A stretch of 64,000 nt of DNA, taken from contig NC_053413.1 in the NCBI RefSeq assembly GCF_016859285.1, forward strand, positions 15,581,501 to 15,645,500, given 5' to 3'. Of the stretch, positions 33,867-45,600 are shown one piece after another. The notes beneath the pieces are model-generated. The model ran no database searches. It saw only the letters and a program-made list of their open reading frames with translations, and was not told where the DNA came from. This DNA is from Xiphias gladius (taxonomy: Eukaryota; Chordata; Actinopteri; Istiophoriformes; Xiphiidae). Every line of letters starts with the position of its first letter. The first letter of the stretch is position 1. A program made the position numbers and the translations under genes.

Positions 33867-36800
33867 ACAACTCATAGGCCTTTTTCACAGAACACATTTG
33901 GACATGTCACAGTGGGAAAATCACAGGTGTAAATAATCAAAAATGTAAAAAAAAATGTACCTTTGATGGTAGAAGTGTTTCAGGAAGTGTTAGGAAATAA
34001 ATGGTGCAAGTAATTTGGTTATTTTCTGTCTTCTCTTTTTTATGTCATAGCTTTTTTTATGGAAATGATCCCAGGTGCCATTTATCAAATTTATCACAAA
34101 GTTTTTACAATGCTAAATAAACTAATTTTCACCTGAGTTACGACTCATCACCAGACACATTCATCGTTTCTCTAAAATGGTCTCAGCTGCATTGTCTCTT
34201 TAACATGAACCCTAGTGGGTCATCAGCTTTAGCTATTATTTTCACAGGAGTATTGTCAATGGCACTGATACGTGTTAAGACAATGAAGCATTAATACTCA
34301 TATGGGGAATATGAATCTAAAATAAGCACTTTATTACTTCCTTGATACTGCACTATAGATGTGACACTATTTTGGGATACATTACCTCCAGTTATTTGTC
34401 TTTCACCTTTAGCAAGAAAATTGACAACAACCTGATTTTGAAGCATTCTTAATGCATATTTACATCACAATAACAGGTGAATTTATTACACAGCAAATTA
34501 AATCAGCAAGTCTTGCCAATGCAAAATTTGAAAAAAACCCACTTGTGCTGTATGCGTCATAGTGGAGGTGAACATTTGAAAGAGAAGCAAAAGGGACTAC
34601 ATAATACTATTGCAAAGTTTCTAAATTATACAGACAGCTCAATACCTGTTGACTATAATTGACACTGTTGACTTTAATTTCTTCTATTTTAGCCTAAACA
34701 TGCCTCATGCCTTCTGGTTAATTTAACATCCAAGATTTTCTTGTGATGCTTACATAATTATTGGAGTAGTAATTACTGCACAGTGATGTTTACAATGATG
34801 ACTTACTCAATAAATTTTGATATGAGGGTGGGGTACTCTTATATATGGATTAACCAGCTTGGAGCTTTTGAAAATGACATAAAAAATTTAACAAGTCAAA
34901 ATACTGTCATGACGAGGCACACCCACAGCATTTCAATGAGCTTCTCTGGATCTGGAGTGGAAGGTAAATGCCAGCACCCTTCATCTCGCAGACAGCTCTG
35001 CCAAACAGACTGTGAGGCTGCGAAGCCATCCAACTTTGTGTTCAGCTCTCTCATTAATGATTAGCATTTATTATGAAAACTGTGACAGCTCTGATGTGAT
35101 GTGAAGACTGAGACTACCAGGGGATATTTATGTTATGGTCAAGTGGCACATTATCCAATACCCAGCATACTGATGCAGCCCTGCATGTTCAACAGTTGAC
35201 GTATGCTTCTCTCTATGATATGTTATCCTGTTCCTCTAACATTTTAGAGGGCACTGGACTACTTGGTGGAGGTCTAACCAAATTTCGAAATCCCGTCCAT
35301 AGCAAGTCAATATTTTTTGTTGTTCCAAAAATGATAATTGTTCAGATTGCTTTTTGTTTGAATGTCCTTTGGAAGTCTTAACTCGTTTTGTTTGTCACTG
35401 GACAGATCCAAATCAAACAATGTAATTAGGACTCATTACTAAAGTAATCTGAAATAACGTTTCTGTTCATACTGTTGTTTGGTAAAAGTGAGAATATCAC
35501 TTGTTGATTTTGGCAACCTGCAAAATGGCCAGAGATGGGAGTTAGGTAAAGGAAAAAAATTCAGGGCTGTGCCATTTCTCCATAGCAGTGATTCAATCAG
35601 TCAGACACTTTCCCTGTTCCTGACAGATGTGCAGCATTAAATTTTGAGAATCTATGGACCAAATAATAAAACTGCATGACTAGTTTTTAATAAAAATCCA
35701 GGTTCCAAATCCAAATCTAAAAAGCAGCAAGGACTCACAGATTGTATAGTTGGAAGAATAGTTATTCAAATCAATTGCAGTAAGCATAGTCAGCTCATGT
35801 ACAGCAAGTGGATCAAAACTGTAAACCCTAACCTGCCATTCAACATTATTTGCAAACGGTAGATTTTTTCCTGTTTTTACTTGTTGTTTTGCACATTTTT
35901 GTGCATGTTTTTTCCCATCAGCCAAATTAGGTCTTACTTGCAAAATTATAAAGAATGCTGTCCTATGGTTATACTTATAAATATAGAATAAGAGGGATCT
36001 CAACTTAGATCTCAACTAAACTTAGACCTTAAAGCTTAACTTGACATTTATGGTTTCAGGAACTTGTGAGCAAAATACATTCTTACATACTGCTGCACTT
36101 CTCTGGAAGAGTGTTTGGATCCTTGAAACAACGGGCAGAAAAGAGTTTTAAACTGTTTGAAAAGAAATGGTTCTTTAATAATTAAGACTTTTTTGTAGGC
36201 TTGTTTGCTTGTCATATATGTTGTAACCTACTGTATATTGCTTAACTTGAAGGTCTGTCTTCATACTCTGTCTCTAACAAGGACCAAAAGGCTTTTAATT
36301 TTATTGTATTTTGAATCCTTGATAATTTAATTGGTATGTTTGCAGTCTTGTATTTATCTTAAGTTTTGTCAGTTAAATGTATTTCTAAACCTTCAAACCT
36401 AATCAATAGTAGATTGTTGGCAAGTCTCCAATATAATTATGATAAAATGTAATGTTCAGATATGCTGGCAGTTTGTACTACAAATATTTAAACTATAACA
36501 TACTTTATTATGAATATGGTCTTTGAAGGAATCCTTAAAAGCCTCCATTAGGGTGTAAAAGGAGAAATGGGATTTGTGCTGTACATATTATCGTTTAATT
36601 TTAGCAGTGATTACTGTGGATAGGTTCACTGTTATAGTATGATAGCATCAGTACTCCAGCCCAGCAACCAAACACAAACCCTTAAGTACTAGCGTAACGG
36701 AGATCCACAGCAGGGTACAGTTTAATTGGCAACACTAGTTCCTCTGTGTACCCTGTGTGATACTGTTTTGTTTCTGAGTGCCTCCCATATTCCGATGACT

Positions 36801-38690
36801 CACTGCACATGTAATTTCCCAATCCAGCGACAATGCACCTGCAATTTTGATTGACACACTTTCCTTGCATTCTGTTTAATATGTATGCAGTAGTTTAACA
36901 TTTTTTATTCAGGCAAAACAAAATTATATTAAAAAATTTAAACCTTGGGCTTTGGAGATGCTCTTCCCAATATTTCATTCTTCTACTCAGTATTTTACCA
37001 GGAACACCTAAGTGCATAATCTTTGGAATAATGATCTACTATAATTGTTGGGTTGAGTCACCTGCATGATGTTTACATTATGTATGAAATTTATTTAATT
37101 CTTGGGAATAGAATATGTCCAATCTGGTGAAAAAAATTCAAAAACAAGCAAAACTGATGCCAATGTTTTATCTATGATGAAGAGCTTTTTTCAATTAAAG
37201 TTTGTGACTTGCACCTCACGATTGCAGAAAGGAAAACTGGAGCAAAGCAATAGTGCAGCACTGGTGTAAAGCTATGTGCATTAGTTTCCATGATGGCACA
37301 ATGCCGGCTTCCATGACGTCTTTGTGCCTTTGTTGGATAGTCGAATAACTAATAGTTGTAACTAACAGGTACCTCACTATCACTAGCCTTTTTTATAGGC
37401 AGACAGAAACTAAATGAATATTGAACTTACAGTGTGGCCCTTAAGGGACAATTTTATGGAAATGAGCAGTTACGATTCACAGGGTTTGAGACCTTTCAAA
37501 TATGAAAAATTATTTGTGATTTGTTATTCTGGTGGTCATCCTTTTTCTAATAAAAGCAGACGGTTGATCATACTGTATTTGAGCTGAGATTACGTGTAGT
37601 CAGCTCTTTTTTGGTATGTGAATCAAATTCCTCATGTAATCCCTACCCTATATTGAACTACACATTTTGTTGAACTACACTTTTGTTTTTGTTGTTGTTA
37701 TTTTTTAATTTAAAATATGACACATTTCTCAAGCACTCAATCCTTTTTCTTTTGTCAAAGCTGACACATTGGGAGTGAAAATTGGGGCATATGACTACAG
37801 AAATGAATTTATAGCGAAGCTGCAAAGGCAGTTATGGTTAAATTTCTAAAGAGCTGATTTGGACAGACATCTCACTTTAAATGAGCTTATGGTGAGCAAA
37901 ATGGTAAGGAGCCTAATTGACGCCGTTTAACTTGCTGTGTGCCGTTCCCTGCTCTGTTTCCTGTGTTGCAACTAGGACGTGACTTACTCTGAGAGATAAT
38001 GGTGGTTTCATCGGTGAGAAAATAACAGTAATTCAAGCTGGGCTCCCTCAGTCACTTTTACTGTTCCGCAGTGTTTCTCATTTCTCTTGGACCACAGCTG
38101 GGGGACTGACAGGATGGTATCAGAATGCAAATAAGACCTGCAGCTTCTTCCACTGTGTGCCACTGGGAGGTTATATACACACACGAATTAGCTAGACGGG
38201 AACATGAAATACACAAATTCAACATCCTGGACTTTGAGGTGCCATAGGCGAGAATGCTAAATGTTTTATTAGCCTGCAACTGGTAAAATCTCACAAGGCG
38301 TGTTGATGAGAGATTCATTGAGAGAGCCCCAGCATATGTGCCTCCCACTCGTTCCTGATTTGTCCATTATACTGTTGGTGGCTTGCACAGGTTTTCGTGT
38401 CAGTGAAGTTAACTAAGTTGACAAATATGAGATTCATTTTTGGAAAAAAATGGCTCTAGCCCATTAAACAAATCATACAACTGTTGTGGGGTGAAAACCT
38501 TGAATGTCAAAAGTGTCAACTTTGAAGAAACAAAAGAAATGATCCCTCACCAATTTTCAAAGACGATCGAAGAAGCATAGAGAGGGCAATAAATCTGAAA
38601 TAACATTTTAAAAAGAACAGCAGTTTATAGCGGAACAGTATTGATCTTCATAACTTGTTCGACATGGGATGAGGTAAGAGTCATCACAGT
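33867..38690. other. Intergenic, no gene seen
   Basis: About 4.8 kb of AT-rich DNA upstream of hrh4. I see no exon with both splice consensus and known protein similarity, no RNA gene and no clear transposon. It probably contains distal regulatory sequence of hrh4, but nothing can be pinned down by eye. Confidence 0.55.
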
Positions 38691-38880
38691 TTGGCCCCAT
38701 TCACACCTGGTGTTAACTGCTGACCTGTATCTGGGTAAGTTACCTGGACAATGATGTCCAATCCATGGGTCTCTACATGTACACCTGGCATTAACATACA
38801 TTTTTCCTTATCCAAATTATGTAACCAGACACAGATTGCATCTGCATGCCTGGTGTAAATGACATATTTTGATTGTGTCA
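38691..38880. repeat. MITE-like repeat with CACCTGG-type inverted ends
   Basis: It starts CCCATTCACACCTGGTGTTAAC and ends near GCCTGGTGTAAATGACATAT, whose complement ATTTACACCAGGC resembles the start. An internal ACACCTGGCATTAACA copy is present. Fish genomes carry abundant short repeats with such TTCACACCTGG-type ends. The exact limits and family are uncertain. Confidence 0.45.
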
Positions 38881-39438
38881 TGCCTCCGGTGTGGCATGTC
38901 CTGTAGCATATCATTTCCCGCAGCATGCTGTTGTGACTGGTAGGCTGCTCGCTTGTGAGCTGGTGTGCGCAGGCCGACTCAGTTATGGGTGCTGCTGTGG
39001 GCGTGTGTGCCTACGAATCAAATGTGAGTTTGCCATGAACAGATTTCAGTGGGGACAAGACAGGGCTGGAGACAATTAAACATGCAGACGACCTTACCGT
39101 GCTGATTCACAGCAAGAAAATAATATTTAAAGGAAAAAAAGTAATCGACTCGTTTTGACGTCAAATGATTTAAACGTGCCAATCTCAGTTTACAGTTCAA
39201 TACAAAGACTACAATCCGTTTTGCTGTGCTGCAAAAATCTCTTTCCACTGACCAAAGTGTGGGATGCTGCTTGAATAACACAATTTCGTATCTGTAATTA
39301 CTTTAAGAGGGAGGATATGGAAGTTAACTTTCATTAATGTTAGTGCGTAAAACTTATTGCGCCAGTATGACTTCATCATATCGAGTAGGTTGTGGCTCGA
39401 GGAAATGCTTTAGATATCAAAGTCCTGCACTACATGCG

Positions 39439-39752
39439 TGATAAAAAAAAAAAAAAAAAAAAATCTATTCTCTGATCGGAGAGGTAATCTCGTTACAGCG
39501 AGGCATCACCTCACCGCATTGCTGCGTAATTCGTCAAGTCTCCAGGCAGCCTTTGGTGAAGAGCCTTGTGCGCTCTCTCGTGGATTTTCTTGGACACTGT
39601 GCTCACTTTCAACAGGAGAGCGACGGTTTCCAAGCATACATGGGGGTGGTGGATGCAGTGTCCATTCGCCTGGCACCTGTTGCCGGCTTCCAAGTATCGG
39701 CTCCGGTCTGCTGAGGATTTAACGACCGCGCCGTCCGCCTCACATCAGGACC
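39439..39752 (+). promoter_or_regulatory. hrh4: hrh4 5' UTR and proximal upstream region
   Basis: The region follows a poly-A tract (about 39443-39463) and runs to the hrh4 ATG with moderate GC content. The context before the start, GGACCATG, is a reasonable initiation context. The transcription start is not visible. Confidence 0.4.
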
Positions 39753-42700
39753 ATGTCGGAGGAACAAACTGACTCCAACTCCAGTGGGTACTATTTTGAC
39801 AGTGCCTCAACCAGAGTCCAGAGGAGCGTCGTGTTTTCAGGACCCATATTTGTCATTTTAATGGTGATGATGGTGACTTTGGTTGTTGTGATAGTCCTGG
39901 GAAACGCACTGGTCATCTTGGCCTTTAAAGTGGACAAGAGTTTGAGAAGACAATGCAATTACTACTTCCTCAATTTGGCAATATCAGATTTTCTTGTAGG
40001 TAAGTCCAACCTTAATCCTTTGTTAGACACTGGAAAAACCATAAAATGTGGAATTCGAACGATGAACGCGTTACTTTTGTCATAAAGGCTGTTTTCTGTG
40101 CTATGGTATGCAGATATGTGGTAGGTACAGTTTTGAAATCTTTAAAATATCTTTGATGCTGCTGTGCATGCCTGCCAGTCCCCCTGTACTAAATGTGTAC
40201 TACTAAGTAAAGTAGTTGATTGGCCCGACATTCAAAAATTAGGGAGTTGCAAATTTTACTTTCTTTCTTTTTTTCTTGGCAATGGCATTGCTGAAACTTT
40301 GCAAACAGGCAATCTTTATATGATCTGCTTTTTCACACTCAGCTAGTGTTTGTCACCTTCCGTCTTTCCTTCCTTCCTTCCTTCCTTTAAAGTTCAGCAA
40401 GGTAAAAAATTGATTTTATACTTATAGATATATATCCCCCCTTATTTAGCATTTATAAGCACTATATAAACATTAAATAAATGTTTATAACAGGCTATGA
40501 TGTAGTTAAAAGCAGATACGAGACCACTTTTTAAATATTTATTAGATTTATTAATTAAGCATGTTCAACGGTTATAAGCTAGCCTATAAAGACATATCTT
40601 ATATTTTTTCAGCTGTGCTTTACTATATTGTCATTGATTTTCTCCTTATACCCACAGAAATGTAAAGATGATGAATGCACATAAGTGAAAATGTACTGTA
40701 TATACCTTGGTTGTCTTTCCAATAACTGTTTCTGTAGGGGCATTCTGCATCCCAGTCTACATCCCCTACATCCTCACAGGCAGGTGGACACTGGGCCGAG
40801 TACTGTGTAAACTGTGGCTGGTCACGGACTACCTGCTTTGTTCTGCGTCCGTCTTCAGCATTGTCCTCATCAGCTATGACCGTTTCCTGTCAGTCACCAG
40901 AGCAGTGAGTGGAACGTCCTGTGCCTCACACCTGTAATACACAATGTAAATTGTGACACACGGTGGCCTGCCATATTTGCAGAGGAAAATGAGATTTTGT
41001 CATAGACAAATGAAGGCATACCAGAGTATAGTTAGAGTTTTTTCTAAACTTGCTTGGGATCTCTGTTTCCACTTTTTTTTGTCACGTTTGAGTGAAGCCT
41101 TTAAAGTAAAATGTTAAAAATTGAAGAGCCCTTTCCCTTTTAGCTATCCACATTCTCAGAGCTTGTGGTCTATGGCTTAAGTTTTGACTGGTGAGTCTCT
41201 CAGGTCATTGGTAGGGGCAGTGCCACCTCATTCTCTCAAATGTGCCCATCTGTAGAGGTTAATCATTCGTGACCCATTCAGGCCCAGTGCCACCCCTAAT
41301 TATAGTCCTTCCCCATGACAAAGATAAAAAAAAAAAAAAGTCACATTTTGACTTTGGGGCAGACTGGGCTTCAGAAAATGCCCAGAAAACAACACACGGC
41401 TGTCAATAAACTTTAACCTTTGATGACTAAACTTGAATTACTTAATACTTTTAATGCAAGTTCAAATCATTTAACATATGACCATGCAACTGTGTTCCAC
41501 TGCTTTATTTTTCTGAAATACAACTGTACACGATCAGTAATGTCAATTCTCTATTTTCTGCCTGTCTTGGCACACATCTAGTAGTTAACCAAAACTTCAA
41601 AACCTCTGCAGCTGTTCGCCCCACTGAATGTTTTGTTGATGCTTGTCTGTGCATTAGCCAGCTGACTGTATCCTTTACACGGTGTGTTAACTCAAAGATG
41701 GGATGAGGCTTGGCATAGCAGACAAAGAGAGTGTTCTGTTTCCTTTCACAAGCAAACACTTAACATCAGAGCAATGAATACAAATAACACCAGAGAGAGA
41801 GAGAGAGAGAGAGAGAGCCTCTTCTTTAATTAGCTAGCTTTGATCATGGAGATCCTCCTCCATGTCATGGTCCTTCCAACCTGAAGAGATCAATCATAGC
41901 AGAAACAGACCACCGGCAGCCAAGCAGCATTTTCCTAAAAGCATTTCTCTCTGAACATTGAAAAACAAAGGATCGTCAGCAGTCACAGGGCAAAGTTTGT
42001 CTTTGAAAAGAAAAGATGGTGTCAGATTAGATGCATAGATTTGGCCGTTAGATGAAATGTTAGCACTTTAACAAAAGGCTAACTGCGCAGTAGTATAGAC
42101 AAAAGATTGTATCTTAGGTTTTAGCTGTGATTACAAGAATGAGCTGAAATTCAGCCTTCTAGGTCTCAGGGGGAATCTTAACAATTTAAAAAGATAATGT
42201 GAAATTTCAGATTGGATTCATGAGAACACCTGATTCTTCTCTGTTGAGTGGTACATCATTACGTGGAACAGGGGCAAGAATTACTGCATCCCAATTAATT
42301 TATACAAACGTAAATGGAGCCATTTCTCATCTTCTTTGGAGAAGAACTGCAGTTAGTTTCTCATCAGAACAGTGGCATATCTTTATCAGCTGGAGAGATT
42401 GCAACGTATGCCGCCCGCTTAGGACATAGGTTGTGACACTAATTGAGACAAGTGGTCATGAGAGGTGCTTCGTTGACTTTACACTCATTCACACACTTCT
42501 CTGTACTGCATGCAGTCAGGGCGTTGGAAACATTATGAGTTCCTATGCTCTGTCTCTGCATCAAGATGTTTGATTTCACTAACATATAATTTTATATCTG
42601 GTTGCATATTAAATGCTCCACTATTATTAGCGTGATACTTGATTAAATTCTAAAATTCTCAGTTGTTGGCTCATTAGAGCCCTGGTGATGAAGGGTTTCT

Positions 42701-43802
42701 TTGTTTCACTGGATGATTTTGTAGATATGGTGGCTTATGAAAAAGCACTTTTAGTCATTTTATTGTAGTTATATTTTGAATGCAAGAGCTTACTTGTATT
42801 GTATTATGTTTACGCTGGGTTATTGTTTTTTTACTGTGTTACAACAGTCTGAATACCTCTTCCACCACTGGTGTTAAATAAGCATTACCTACCTGTTTGT
42901 GGCTAAAGAGAGTGCATCTTAGGGGAATTCATTGTTCTTTTGCCCTTTAAATATTTCTACAATAATAAGAGAATGCAACAACTGAGTTGCTCCACACTGG
43001 CAGTATTACTCAAAATATATATTCTGACTTATACTTATATTTACTACAGGTAAGTTATCGTGCCAGACAGAGCATGACTCATCAAGCCATAATCAAGATG
43101 ATTGCTGTCTGGGTGCTAGCCTTTGTCCTGTACGGCCCAGCTATCATATTCTGGGAGCTGGCTGTGGGCAGAAGCCATGTGCCCAAGGATGAGTGCTTTG
43201 CGGAGTTCTATTACTCTTGGTACTTCCTGCTGAGTGCCTCAATGCTGGAGTTTTTCTCTCCTTTCATCTCAGTGGCTTTCTTCAACCTCAGCATTTACCT
43301 CAGCATACGCAGGAGGAGGCTCCATAGCAGGGAGGCCCAGCTCCATCATCAAATGAGCGAGCCTGCCTCTACCCAGGGGGAAGGTATCCCCCTATCCCAC
43401 AACTGGGGGTTTGGGATGAAACTGGCTGTAAGAGGCTCTATCCGCTCCCAGACCTCCTCTCCCAGTTTGGGTAAACTATATCCCTCAACCAGCAGGGCAG
43501 CCCAACCTAGCCGTCTGTCCAGGGATAAGAAAATTGCTAAGTCTCTGGCCATCATAGTATGTGTGTTTGCCATCTGCTGGGCACCGTACACCCTACTGAT
43601 GATCATCCGTGCTGCCTGCAGAGGGCGGTGCATCCAGCATCACTGGTACGAGGTCACCTTCTGGCTCCTGTGGCTCAACTCTGCTATTAACCCATTCCTG
43701 TATCCGCTTTGCCACAGTAGTTTCCGCAGGGCCTTTAGCAAGATTCTCTGCCCAAAACTGCACACCACCCCCCCATCGTCTGCCCTTCGTGCTGGCCAGT
43801 GA
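39753..43802 (+). CDS. hrh4: Histamine H4 receptor (H3/H4-type GPCR), three exons
   Basis: This is a class A receptor that binds histamine and, in the H3/H4 group, signals through Gi/o. Exons 39753-39999, 40738-40904 and 43050-43802 join in phase to 388 residues (human H4 is 390). Seen in order: Asn9-Ser-Ser glycosylation site; TM1 LGNALVILAF; TM2 NLAISDFLVG; Cys106 at the start of TM3 for the disulfide; Asp113 in VTDYLLC, the amine anchor; DRF at 130-132 instead of DRY; TM4 AVWVLAFVLYGP; Cys in ECL2 (KDECF); Glu205 in MLEFFSPF, the second histamine contact kept in H3/H4; a Ser-rich third loop; CWAPY at 314-318 in TM6; NPFLY at 352-356 in TM7. H3 is the main alternative; the ttc39c-osbpl1a-hrh4-znf521 order and the length favour H4. 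Intron positions in the TM2 end and after TM3 fit the H3/H4 group. Confidence 0.88.
40000..40737 (+). other. hrh4 intron 1
   Basis: Donor GTAAGTCC is at 40000 and the acceptor TTTCTGTAG ends at 40737. It contains a short CCTT repeat at about 40367-40387. Nothing else is recognised. Confidence 0.7.
40905..43049 (+). other. hrh4 intron 2
   Basis: Donor GTGAGTGG is at 40905 and the acceptor TTTACTACAG ends at 43049. It holds an A-tract near 41327-41339 and a (GA)13 run at 41792-41817. The acceptor is directly followed by GTAAGT, so the junction reads CAG|GTAAGT. No other exon is seen in this 2.1-kb stretch. Confidence 0.7.
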
Positions 43803-45414
43803 CAAGCGGATGACCGTGGATGGATGGGGACAAAAAATGAGCCAAAGCTATGGATGGATGTATTCAAAATCTAACCCATAAATTCCACAGTTTCAGCAGA
43901 TGAAGCTAAGCTGTGCAACGCAGTTTGTCATATGGACCATAATCCATGGCTCTCAGTTGTGTTTGGAATTGTAAGGTTGGTATTGTACAGTATAATCTAA
44001 CTGACTGTCAATCAGTTCACTGTTTCCACATCTTAAGTATGTATTGAACACTTGTCATGAACATGAAAGTAATTATCCTGCCTAAAAAAAAATCTTAATA
44101 TGCTAACAAAAGTATTATGGTGATCAATATAATAGAGTTTTGACTTAGTGATGGAACTGGACAAGTTTACTTATCAGTGCTGTGTTGGCTTTGGGTAGGA
44201 GGAAAACACAACTAGAGCGAAGTGCGAAACAGAACCGTTCCTTCAGGCCTTTTGATAAATACCATGCAGACAATGTAATAATGACATCTGTCAACTGTGT
44301 CTTATGCACTGTACTGTGTGTGTCTGTAGAAATAATGTCAAGAAATGCATTTTCCTTGAGTAACTGCTACATTCTTTCTAGTATATTCATTGTCCGCTTT
44401 GTTATGTGATAGATATTCTCTAGAAAATGAAACATAACCATTTCAGGCTAACTAGCAATTTGTTGGTTATGTTGTCTAATTCTTGATGTTAAGCAGCTTA
44501 TACCTTGAATTTATACACATTATTCTGAGCATTTATGATCATAAAAAGGGTTGCGCCTGCTGTGACATCCTCACTTTAGCTAAGTTAAAACAAATCACCA
44601 TCACCATCTGCTGTTGGAAAGTTTACTAGTCCTGCAATTACAGAAGCACCGTGAGGAAAACACAAAGTGCCATTAACTGTACATGTATGTAAAATGAAAT
44701 GTTTTACCAAAGCCTAACAATAGGCTATTTTTCCATTATATCACATTACATTACATTAGCAAAAGATTACATTTCTTCATACATTCAGGACATTTTCAGC
44801 ACATTCATCAACCCACATTTACAATTTTTTTTTTTTTTTTTTTTTTTACAGTAATGTAGGAACAAAAAGCAAAAAGAACATTCCTATTATTTTAACTATG
44901 ATCACATTACTATTGATGATCAATCATATTGCCACTAAAACACAATGCCACCATCACCAACACTAGTCTTTTATATTTCTCCTTTTTTAGTAAGAAAGTA
45001 TTTGGCTTTATTTTAGAGAGAGAGAAGTAACCTGTTTACAAACAATGCCAAAACACCATTTCACTGTGAAGAGCAGGTGTCCTTGTACCACTAGATGTCA
45101 CCCTTATCCTTTATAGCTTCCTGTGTGTGCAGTGCTTGAGGATTAAGCTTCCATTCATCATAGAGTCAAGACAGTCTTTGAGATTTTCTGTGGTTTCCAT
45201 TAACCGTTTTACTTATTGTTTGTTATTTAAATCGTCAAATACATGCTTTACTGTTGCAGCAAGACACTGACTGATTCAAATTGTAATAAAAGAATGTAAC
45301 CTAATAATCAATAGGATGGTGCTCTCTTCAGATTTACTCACAGTAAATCATTTCACTGTACATATTGTCAATTAAAAATAATATGTAAAAATATGTTCTG
45401 TGCTTTAGCAATTG

Positions 45415-45448
<34 letters not shown>

Positions 45449-45600
45449 TTCCTAAGCGCTGCTATGCTATTTTTTGTAACTGTTTGTGAAAATGAAATAT
45501 TAGAGTAGAAGCCTAACTCTTGTCTTTATTGCTCAAAAGAAAATGATTGTATGAATACTTGAATAAAAGTAAATTACTGTTTTATTTTAAGTGACTTAAA
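43803..45600 (+). other. hrh4: hrh4 3' UTR and flank
   Basis: Downstream of the TGA at 43800-43802, candidate AATAAA poly(A) signals are at 45285-45290 and 45562-45567. A poly-T run (44825-44847) and an AT microsatellite (about 45416-45447) interrupt it. The transcript end cannot be set by eye. Confidence 0.4.

Noticed and set aside
39753..43802. Calling the GPCR histamine H3
   Set aside because: The binding-pocket residues fit both H3 and H4, but the gene neighbours are those of HRH4 and the length matches H4. A phylogeny would settle it.
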